The notes beneath the pieces were generated by a model. It worked only from the letters and a program-made list of their open reading frames with translations. It ran no database searches and was not told the origin of the DNA. DNA of 64,000 nucleotides from Zizania palustris. Lineage: Eukaryota; Streptophyta; Magnoliopsida; Poales; Poaceae. The stretch covers positions 65,404,773-65,468,772 of the forward strand of contig JAAALK010000284.1 of NCBI GenBank assembly GCA_019279435.1, read 5' to 3'. Positions 56,232 through 64,000 of this stretch are shown one piece after another; within the stretch, counting starts at the first letter, position 1; every line of letters begins with the position of its first letter. Position numbers and translations under genes: made by a program.

Positions 56232-57075
56232 GAGGGCAATGAAGCGGTCGATGACAAGAAAGGCCAGATGACTCTCGCTGCCATCATCCAAGCAGTGCAA
56301 GAGGCTATGGTGCTAGCCATCACTGAAAAAGAGACGACAAATGAGGCTTAGAACGCACTCAAGGAGATGCACATTGGAGAGGAGCAAGTTTAGAATGCAA
56401 ACGTACAAACTCTCAAGAGGGAGCTTAAGAGGATGTACATGGAGGATGCACAGATGATTGGTGAGTATGCAGAGATGATTCGTGCACTTGGTACCAAGGT
56501 AGAAGAGACCACCGTGGTGGAGAGGCTTCTGCATACCGTCCCCGATAAATTTTAGCAAATTGTCAGCACCATAGAGAAATGGGGAGATGTGACGAAGATG
56601 AGAGTGACAGAGGCCATTGGATGTTTGAAGGCATATGCAACATCCATGTCAGGGCATCGACATGACAAAGAAGGAGTACCACAACTGCTAGTTGCACATG
56701 CTGAACCACGACTGACACGTGCCGAGTGGGAGGCCAAGGTTGCTGAAGAAAAGAAGAAGTATCGTGGCAAGTTCGATAAGTCAAAAATCGATTGTCATAA
56801 GTGTGGTGAGTTTGGTCACTTCGCTGATGAGTGTGATGAAGTAAAGAAGATGGCCAAAGAAGTGACGCAGCTGGCCATTAGAGATGCAGATGATGAACCA
56901 ATTATGCTGTGATGATCAATGCGGAGGTGCTCAAATAAAACCATCAAGATTAGGGGGTGATTGTTAGGATTAATCTTATTTCTAATGCATTATTTATTTA
57001 GTGAGTTAGTTTGTACGTAGGCCGGTACTTAGCCCTGCATGTAGGTGATTAGTGTGCATGTGATTAGTTGGGCAT

Positions 57076-60000
57076 TGTAACACCCCAGAAATTGAAAAGG
57101 AATAAAATAAAAGAAAATAATATTTAAATCGTTTTTGGATTTATTATTAAAGAAGAAATCACAAAAGAACTCAAATAAAGCCAAACAGGGAGAAATACTC
57201 AAAATCTGGACTTGAAAATTTTATGAGATGAACTAGAGCCCAAGATATAATTTTAGGAATTTTTACAAATTTTTATCAACAGTGATTCAACCCTTAATCA
57301 AATATTTGAATTTCTGGAATTATTTTAAATCGAAAATCAATTTTAAATCCTTAACGAGCCTCAACCCCGAAACTTCCCCCAACGGCCTTCTTGGCCCAGC
57401 CCATTACCACCCACCCACTGACAGGAGGGGCCCGCCTGTCGGCGCACGCCTCCCCTCTCTCCTCCCGCCCGCGCCCCGCCTGGCCCCACGCGTCAGCCTC
57501 CTAGCACCCTCTGACCGCTCGACCCCGCCTGTCAGCCCCTTTCCTTTTCCGTTCGCCCACTGACAGGTGGAGCCCACCTGTCAGATTCGTCTTCCTCCTT
57601 GGAAGGGGATCTCTCCCTTTCCTTTCCCGGCGATCCCCTCCCATTTTTCCGTCGCCAGCCACCCGATCTCGACGATCCGAGCCCGGGATCATAATCCCCT
57701 ACCTCCGGTGATCACCTTCCGTCCAATCCCGACGCGGTATCGCCATTTTAGGAACCTATCCGTGAGTATGGAAGCTCGCCGGCGCAAGGATGGAATCCTT
57801 TCGGATCTCCACCGGTCCCCTTCCCATTTCACGCCGGCGACCCCCTATTTAAACCCCCTCCGACCTCCGCACTCAGCCCACGCCAGCAGAGCCCTCCTCG
57901 AGCGAAAGCAGAGCGCCGTCGCCCTCCTTTCGAACTTCGGTTCTGCTCCACCTCCGGCGAGCGATCGCCGCCGCCTCCGGCCCCCTCCGCCTTAGCCACC
58001 GCCACCAACGAGACCGACGTCGACCGCTCATTCCCCGGCCACCACTCCGTTGGCCTCGGAACCCGCCGGGTCACCACCACCGTCGAGCTCCCGAACCCTC
58101 TCCGCCGTCTACCCTCGTCGCCGGTCGCCGTTCTTCGCCGCCGTCGCCACCAGAGGTACGGTCATGACCGCCCTCCCCTCCCCGTTCCATTTTTGCCGTT
58201 AGATCGGTCTGTAGGCGCTCATCGCCGCCGCCATGGTCGCACCCGAACCCGCCGTCGCCGGAGACGAAGGGGGGTACGCGCCCCCTTACGTCGTGCCGTG
58301 CCGGACGCGGTCGTGGCCGTCCGATCACGATCGGAGGACTACGATTAAATCCCTTCGGGATTTAATCCAAGCCCTCGGATCTGATCGAAGGGGTATTGGG
58401 CAATCGCAACCGTCGATCGCCACTTAAAACCTCCGAGCGATCTCAGGCGTCCACGTGTAACCGTTCGCCACGTCTTAATCACAGCCGTTCATTTTCATTT
58501 AAACCGCCCGCCTCGCATCTGGCCGCTGGATCCAGATCCAACGGTCCAGATCACTCGGGTCCACGCGCATAGTCACGGGTTCACGGTGAACCTGGTTCAC
58601 CGTGGACCAGAGACTGTTTTTAGTTTAAATAAAAATCCAGAAAATTGATTTAAACTTTGAAAATTCATATCTTGCTCAAATTAACTCCAAATTTCACCAT
58701 TCAAATTTTGCTAGAACCAGAATATTATTCTCTACACATTAATGCCATAAAAACAGTATGTTTCTGTTGCCCAAAATATTATTAATAAATAAATGAATAA
58801 AAACCCCTTAGGATAAATTATTATTCCAACAAAATAAATTATGAAAAATCCTAAAAAGGTTAAAATTCACTGTTATATGCAAAGACTCAGAATAATAAAT
58901 ATTACTTCACCCACAACAATGAATGTTCTTTTATTTGGTGAATTTTATCTGTTTTATTGAATGTGAATGTATTGTTTACTTTTCCGTATCGAGAAGACTA
59001 CGAGTTCGTCGAGGAGCAGGAGTTCTACCCCGAGGTTCCTCCATCCCCATTTGCTGATCAAGGCAAGTCATCGACCATCTCTGTGGAAACAGTTGATCAT
59101 AATTGAGCCCATGTTTTAAATTATCGCTATAACCCATAGGTTAATATTGCATTAGTCAAATACTCAAGCCTTACACTTATATTTATTAGATCCCGTCCTT
59201 GTGTGCAAACCCAAGCCATGCTTATTGAGCCTTAACTCCTTGTCACTCTACTATAAATATATTAGCTAGTGCCCAATGTACCGGCACAACTGCTATAGGT
59301 TAAAAAGAACGAGTCGTAGATAGCTGGATTCTGTATATGAATTTCCCTGTTATTCTCGTCTCTGGACTCTGTTGGAGTTGGCTAGGTTATAAGTATGGTG
59401 GGTTCCGGGTGCAAGCTCGGGCACTGGTTTGTCGCACCCGGGGCACTATAAGGACCGGTCTGCGGGATCTGTTGCAAAGCACTTCCGTACCAACCACAAG
59501 TCTAATGGGTAAGTCCTAACTGGAAGTATGGAATACCCCGGCTTGATGCACCATAGAGGAGGGGGCAAGGGGCTAGCCTGCGGGCGACTTGTACCGACGA
59601 GGCTCAAGGGGGGGTATGGTGGGGCTCCGATGCGTCGGGACACCATATGAAACCCATAAGAGGGTGCTATTGAGTCGGGGAGGACTATATGGAAGGTTTT
59701 GGCACGAGTTCCCGTGTGATGGGTCATCTCGTTACACTTCGGTGTAGGTGATGAGTGCGTGCCTTGTGGGTACAGTGGTACATCTCTGATCAGAGTAATT
59801 CAATCTTTTCGAAAAGCCGAGCCCACGGTCAAGGGCGGGTTGTGTGACTACTCGTAGTTAGTTTACAATTGTTTGAATGTTCAAGTTATTCATGGCACGT
59901 AAGGACTGTTGAGCGAGGTGGGGCTGACTGTACCCCTCGAGTTAGAAGATGTTGATGTACACACACATGTTTACTTTTCCGTACTAATTAATTTGCTCAC

Positions 60001-60381
60001 ATTTAAAGCTTTACAATTATGCTGCTTCCGCAAAATTAGCCACTATCTCCCTTGTTATTACCTTGCATAATATTTGCATTCGGTGGCTTGCTGAGTACAT
60101 CTGTACTCACCCCGTTGACTTACAACATCAGAGCCCGTCTACTACGAGGAGGATGAAGGTCTGGAGTAGCGACCCAGTCAAGGCGAGACTGGAAGGAGGC
60201 GTTCATCTAGGACCCTTGTTTTATTAGTTTCTCTTCATCTTTATTCACTTTTGTATTAATGCGGTCTACGAACCGTAAATGATTGCCCGTATTGTACGTG
60301 GTCGCATGATGAACGTCTTGTTTTTATTGATTTTCTATGGAATTTCAATAAAGTCCTGATTTATTAAATCGGGGCGCGACA
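57076..60381 (+). repeat. 5' LTR of Tekay B, 3.3 kb
   Basis: Starts TGTAACACCCC and ends GGGGCGCGACA. It is colinear with both LTRs of element A in inverse orientation (for example GGTATCTAG-free stretches aside, the block AGTCGCGCC/TTGACTGGGTCGCTACTCC is shared). 3,306 bp, GC-rich in the first third and AT-rich near 58,620-58,980. The small frames inside it are not conserved. Confidence 0.88.
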
Positions 60382-60384
60382 AGA

Positions 60385-60396
60385 TGGTATCAGAGC
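60385..60396 (+). other. Primer-binding site of Tekay B
   Basis: TGGTATCAGAGC, three bases after the LTR, complementary to the 3' end of initiator tRNA-Met. Confidence 0.85.
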
Positions 60397-60522
60397 CGAC
60401 TTGACTGTAGGAAGCCAAACAGACCTAACCTTAGGACTTATATATATATTCACTATATTTTACAAAAGATTACTTATCCTCTCATCTTCTAAGATTTTCA
60501 CAAAATTTTCTCTCTTTTGTAG

Positions 60523-61329
60523 ATGCCGATCCGTACCGTGAATGGGAACCTTCGTGACGAGACCGGATTCATCCGCGAGCTACGCATGCTCGTCAGTTTC
60601 CTCGGATTCGAGCATGAGCCGATGTACCATGGAGTCTTCCCCGACGAGGAAGAGAGCTACTGCGAGGTCACCGTCGTCGTCCAGCCCTCCCCTCAGACAG
60701 CTCACACCTACCGCGGAGGAGGACCTACCTTCCTGGTAGCCAGTCAGCGCACCGCTCTCCAGGCACTTACGGAGCTCCGGATGATCTACGACAGCGAGCT
60801 CTACGACACGGACTTCCGCTTCGTACCTCTTCGCACCCCAAGGAGTCCACACAGTGTCTTCGTCAGCACCCTCTCCCAGCGCCATTCGGCGATTGGACAT
60901 ACCATGCGCTTGTTGGAGGCCATGGATGATCTCCACTACGAGGCGCTGCAAGACGCCAATGGACAGCGCGACACTATCAGCTTCTACCGCCATTCCTCCG
61001 AGGACCTGAACCGCGAGAACGGAGAGCTTCGTCGCCGCATCCAGCAGGGACACCGCTTGGCTGCCGAGGCAGAGGAGTTGCGGCGTCAGAATGAACTCCT
61101 TCGACAGCGTGTCGCCACCAACCCACACCTCCGCTACCAGATCGAGGAGTTGAAGAAGGACATAGAGGAGATCGCACCTCTTCCGCCTCGCCGGAAGAAA
61201 CCCATTCAGACTCCCACAGTGAGGCCCAAGAGGATCTCCCGCAGCGCACCACCCGCCGGACCGTCCAGTTCCTCGACCCCGCCCGTCTCCCACGAGCCCG
61301 AGATCGAGCCGTCCCCCGAGCTGCCTTAG
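60523..61329 (+). CDS. ORF0 of Tekay B: intact coiled-coil protein of unknown function
   Basis: 268 codons between the primer-binding site and gag, separate from the gag frame. Residues 1-110 form a predicted globular part (GFIRELRMLVSFLGFEHEP, CEVTVVVQPSP, ALTELRMIYDSELYDTDFRF). Residues about 155-217 are a heptad-rich coiled coil (RENGELRRRIQQGHRLAAEA). The end is basic and then Pro/Ser/Glu-rich (PPRRKKPIQTPTVRPKRISR). No signal peptide or membrane helix. The start is the first ATG of the frame and matches that of element A. Extra ORFs before gag are known in some rice gypsy elements with long LTRs (RIRE3/RIRE8, from memory). Oligomerisation or nucleic-acid binding is inference. Confidence 0.85.
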   Translation: MPIRTVNGNLRDETGFIRELRMLVSFLGFEHEPMYHGVFPDEEESYCEVTVVVQPSPQTAHTYRGGGPTFLVASQRTALQALTELRMIYDSELYDTDFRFVPLRTPRSPHSVFVSTLSQRHSAIGHTMRLLEAMDDLHYEALQDANGQRDTISFYRHSSEDLNRENGELRRRIQQGHRLAAEAEELRRQNELLRQRVATNPHLRYQIEELKKDIEEIAPLPPRRKKPIQTPTVRPKRISRSAPPAGPSSSSTPPVSHEPEIEPSPELP

Positions 61330-61504
61330 ACGTAGTATTACGATTGATTGTTATTTTTATTTGCTTGCTTGTATTAGCATTCATGTCAAAATATAAGGCA
61401 TGAATGAGAGAATAAATAAATGTAACCGCAAGAACGGTATCCTTTTGAAATAAAATATACAAGAAGTTCACCAAAATAAATGTGTACACATTGAAAATTC
61501 CAGG

Positions 61505-64000
61505 ATGACCAACACCCAGGGATCAGACGCTCCTCAGAACGGAGGGGATAGTGGCAACCTGCCACAATGGGGAGCCACCGGGCAGAGGCAAGCCTCGGTC
61601 GCCAACCACCCCACCTTGGCTGAAATGATGGCCACTCAAAACCAGTTGGTCTCAGCCCTCCTGCACCAGATGCAGCAGCAGCAGCAGCAGATGCAAGAGC
61701 AGCAGGCTCACTTCTTTCGCCTCCACCAACAGCCCGAGCTGCCCCGACCCGCCACACCAGCTCCCGCTCCCGCGATACAGCTCTCGGAGTTCCTCCGAGT
61801 CCGCCCACCAACCTTCTCAAGCACCACCAACCCCATGGAGGCTGGGGATTGGTTGCGGGCGATCGAGAAGAAGCTCGACCTCCTGACCTGCACTGAGCAG
61901 GAGAGGGTGGCCTTCACCACCCACCAGCTTCATGGTCCCGCCGCAGAGTGGTGGGACAACCATCGTGAGACCCTGCCCGAGGGCCACGCCTCCACTTGGG
62001 CGGAGTTCTCGGCCGCTTTTCGTGCCGCCCACATCCCCGACGGCATCGTTGCCCAGAAGCAACAAGAGTTCAGAGATCTGCAGCAAGGGAGCAGATCTGT
62101 CACGGAATATCTACATGAGTTTAACCGTCTGGCCCGGTACGCACCAGAGGAGGTCCGTACAGATGCAGCCAGACAAGCTAAGTTCCTTCGGGGACTGAAA
62201 GACGAGTTGTCCCTACAACTCATCTCTGGAGACTTCACCAACTTTCAAAAGTTGGTGAACAAGGCTATCATGCAGGAGACCCAACAAAATAAGGTCGACC
62301 TGAAGAAGAAGCGCATGATTGCCTTCAGGCAGAACCAGGGTATGGCCCAAAGACCCCGTTTTGCTCCACCTCCACCAGCGCCACAGTACCACCCCCGGCC
62401 AGTGTATCGCCCGGCGCCACCAGCTGCCAACGCCGGAGCCAGCCAACCTCGTGCCGCTCCAGCCGCACCGACCGCCCCAGCCGCCCCGGCCAAGAAGCCG
62501 GAGGTCTTGAGAGACAGGCATGGCAAGCCTGTGGTGTGCTTCAACTGCCGCCAAGAGGGACACTACTCCCACCAGTGCCCCCATCCCAAGAGAGCTCAAG
62601 GAGTCACCTCCAACCCCGCCGTCCGCGCCAAAGTGAACCACGTCTCCGCCGAGGAAGCCCAGGCTGCACCAGAAATTGTCATGGGTAAGTTTATGGTTCA
62701 TTCATCGCATGCAGTGGTATTATTTGACACCGGAGCAACCCACTCCTTTATATCAACTGCTTTTGTGGAAAATAATGCACTGGACATAAGTGAACTACCC
62801 AGGCCAGTACTAATAGCTACCCCGGGAAAGCAAACCCTCGCTTGTTCCTTTAGTCCAAGGGTATGGGTAGATATCCAAGGCACGATATTTTGGGCCGACC
62901 CCATTCTAATAGAATGTCAAGGTTTGGACCTCATTCTAGGGATGGATTGGCTAAATAAACACCAAGGTGTGATAGAATGTGCCCAGAGAAAAGTAACGGT
63001 GACTAATGAAGAAGGGACTATAGTCACATTCCAGATGCCCAGCATGAAGGCCGGAAGGACAAGACTACATCAGATTACCTTGGAGGAGATACCCGTAGTC
63101 AGTGAGTACCCGGACGTATTCCCAGAGGATCTACCAGGGATGCCACCTAAGAGGGACATCGAGTTCAGGATTGATTTGGTGCCCGGAACCACTCCTATTT
63201 ATAAGCGACCATATCGAATGGCCGCCAATGAATTAGCTGAGATGAAGCAGCAGTTGGAGGATCTTGAAAGGAAAGGCTACATCAGGCCTAGCACATCGCC
63301 ATGGGGTGCTCCCGTCATCTTCGTCGAGAAGAAAGAAGACAAGGCAAAGCGTATGTGTGTAGATTACCGCGCCCTGAATGAGGTGACAATCAAGAATAAG
63401 TATCCGTTGCCTCGGATCGATGACCTCTTCGACCAGCTCAAAGGAGCTACGGTATTCTCGAAGATCGACCTGCGGTCTGGTTACCATCAGTTGAGGATCC
63501 GAGAAGAAGATATACCCAAGACGGCCTTCACTACCCGTTATGGATTATATGAGTGCACGGTTATGTCCTTTGGATTGACCAACGCCCCTGCCTTCTTCAT
63601 GAATATGATGAATAAAGTGTTCATGGAGTATTTAGACAAGTTCATAGTGGTTTTCATAGACGACATCCTCATTTATTCCAAGGACCAGAAGGAGCACGAG
63701 TTTCACCTCCGGTTAACCTTAGGAAAGCTAAGGGAACACCAATTATATGCCAAGTACAGCAAGTGCAAGTTTTGGACGGCAGAAGTAAAGTTCCTCGGAC
63801 ATATCATCTCTGCGCAAGGAATCGCAGTAGACCCTGCCACCGTAGAAGCAGTTACGGATTGGTTGCCACCCACGAACGTATCTGAGATACGAAGTTTTCT
63901 GGGATTGGCCGGATATTACCGAAGATTCATCGAGAATTTTTCGAAGATAGCCAAGCCAATGACCAAGTTATTGCAGAAAGAAGAGAAGTTCGAATGGACT
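61505..64000 (+). CDS. Tekay B gag-pol polyprotein, open to the window end
   Basis: 832 codons in one frame, without a stop. Gag core: residues about 105-290 (MEAGDWLRAIEKKLDLLTCT, WWDNHRETLPEGHAS, QQGSRSVTEYLHEFNRLARY). Zinc knuckle CFNCRQEGHYSHQC at 345-358. Aspartic protease LFDTGATHSF with D408. RT from about residue 540: GTTPIYKRPYRMAANELAEM, CVDYRALNEVTIKNKYPLPR, VFSKIDLRSGYHQL, catalytic FIDD with D719 and D720, LGLAGYYRRFIENFSK near the end. RNase H and integrase would follow outside the window. Gag and pol share one frame, so no frameshift is needed. A poly-Gln run (CAG repeat, about 61,670-61,690) lies near the gag N-terminus. All catalytic residues visible are intact. Confidence 0.92.
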   Translation, partial: MTNTQGSDAPQNGGDSGNLPQWGATGQRQASVANHPTLAEMMATQNQLVSALLHQMQQQQQQMQEQQAHFFRLHQQPELPRPATPAPAPAIQLSEFLRVRPPTFSSTTNPMEAGDWLRAIEKKLDLLTCTEQERVAFTTHQLHGPAAEWWDNHRETLPEGHASTWAEFSAAFRAAHIPDGIVAQKQQEFRDLQQGSRSVTEYLHEFNRLARYAPEEVRTDAARQAKFLRGLKDELSLQLISGDFTNFQKLVNKAIMQETQQNKVDLKKKRMIAFRQNQGMAQRPRFAPPPPAPQYHPRPVYRPAPPAANAGASQPRAAPAAPTAPAAPAKKPEVLRDRHGKPVVCFNCRQEGHYSHQCPHPKRAQGVTSNPAVRAKVNHVSAEEAQAAPEIVMGKFMVHSSHAVVLFDTGATHSFISTAFVENNALDISELPRPVLIATPGKQTLACSFSPRVWVDIQGTIFWADPILIECQGLDLILGMDWLNKHQGVIECAQRKVTVTNEEGTIVTFQMPSMKAGRTRLHQITLEEIPVVSEYPDVFPEDLPGMPPKRDIEFRIDLVPGTTPIYKRPYRMAANELAEMKQQLEDLERKGYIRPSTSPWGAPVIFVEKKEDKAKRMCVDYRALNEVTIKNKYPLPRIDDLFDQLKGATVFSKIDLRSGYHQLRIREEDIPKTAFTTRYGLYECTVMSFGLTNAPAFFMNMMNKVFMEYLDKFIVVFIDDILIYSKDQKEHEFHLRLTLGKLREHQLYAKYSKCKFWTAEVKFLGHIISAQGIAVDPATVEAVTDWLPPTNVSEIRSFLGLAGYYRRFIENFSKIAKPMTKLLQKEEKFEWT

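Larger units (their letters stand above)
32869..56911 (+). pseudogene. Copia gag of the gag-only element, two pieces
   Basis: Pieces 32869-32978 (MRVTLCYPMLAKNNYGVWAM and so on) and 56237-56911. Removing 32979-56236 rejoins VEG to NEAVDD in the same frame. The second piece encodes the UBN2 gag core (ERLLHTVPDKF, VTEAIGCLKAYATSM) and a zinc knuckle CHKCGEFGHFADEC. Three in-frame stops (after TTNEA, GEEQV and VPDKF) make it a pseudogene. The frame ends naturally after DEPIML. Confidence 0.82.
32615..57075 (+). mobile_element. Gag-only (nonautonomous) Ty1/copia element split by a 23-kb insertion
   Basis: 5' LTR from 32,615 (TGTTAGGATTAATC) to about 32,787, primer-binding site TGGTATCAGAGCC at 32,790, gag in two parts, then a purine tract (GATTAGGGGGTGA, about 56,949-56,961) and a 3' LTR starting TGTTAGGATTAATC at 56,962. 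Only about 50 bases separate the gag stop from the 3' LTR, so there was never room for pol. Such elements must borrow enzymes from autonomous relatives. The 3' LTR is cut at 57,075 by Tekay element B. Confidence 0.82.
57076..64000 (+). mobile_element. Tekay-type Ty3/gypsy element B, 5' part, apparently intact
   Basis: Inserted in the 3' LTR of the gag-only copia element and running off the right edge. Order: LTR, primer-binding site, ORF0, gag-pol. No stop or frameshift is seen in ORF0 or the visible gag-pol, in contrast to element A of the same family. The right LTR and TSD are outside the window. Confidence 0.92.

Noticed and set aside
60580..61489. Antisense ORFs of 170 and 237 codons
   Set aside because: Shadows of the GC-rich ORF0 coding strand, which is supported by its homologue in element A.
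61386..62701. Antisense ORFs of 103-162 codons
   Set aside because: Shadows of the open gag-pol frame of Tekay B.

Overview
The window is nuclear DNA of a flowering plant, almost certainly a grass. It holds interrupted (intron-containing) coding sequence, tRNA-derived SINE and hAT-type DNA elements, and dense nested LTR retrotransposons: Ty3/gypsy of the Tekay (chromodomain) and Tat (second RNase H) types, and several Ty1/copia types. No prokaryotic features are present. Species cannot be fixed from the sequence alone.

Region 1 (about 1-19,650, + strand) is one host gene entering from the left: an RLT-type (homeobox-DDT) subunit of ISWI chromatin-remodelling complexes. Eleven coding exons are visible (1,274 codons); the homeodomain end lies outside the window. 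Nine of the exons are whole, all nine have lengths divisible by three, and every intron in the window is phase 0. Intron 1 carries a short gag-remnant gypsy element and a SINE with a 14-bp target-site duplication (TSD). Intron 4 (7.8 kb) carries a gypsy element, a copia fragment, two hAT-like elements, an organelle-like filler and an LRR-kinase exon fragment. Intron 7 (4.2 kb) carries a MITE and an antisense gypsy element.

Region 2 (about 19,650-32,600) is copia territory. An old antisense copia end is followed by a sense copia element into which four things were inserted, three with good 5-bp TSDs: a 3.1-kb solo LTR, an inverted solo LTR of its own family, a Tat-type solo LTR, and an inverted, internally deleted copy of the same family.

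Region 3 (32,615-64,000) is a Russian-doll nest. A gag-only copia element is split in frame by a 23-kb antisense Tekay chromovirus (A; TSD GAGGG). A's left LTR contains an antisense Tat element, whose gag is split by a solo LTR (TSD TCCGC). A second Tekay element (B, sense) sits in the copia 3' LTR and runs off the right edge. B has a complete 3.3-kb LTR, an extra coiled-coil ORF before gag (ORF0), and an uninterrupted gag-pol frame of 832 codons to the window end, so it looks young.

The host gene would act in chromatin-based gene control. Everything else is mobile DNA at different stages of decay. The most interesting items are ORF0, shared by both Tekay elements, the gag-only copia element, the palindromic LTR motif arrays, and the TE load in the phase-0 introns of the RLT gene.
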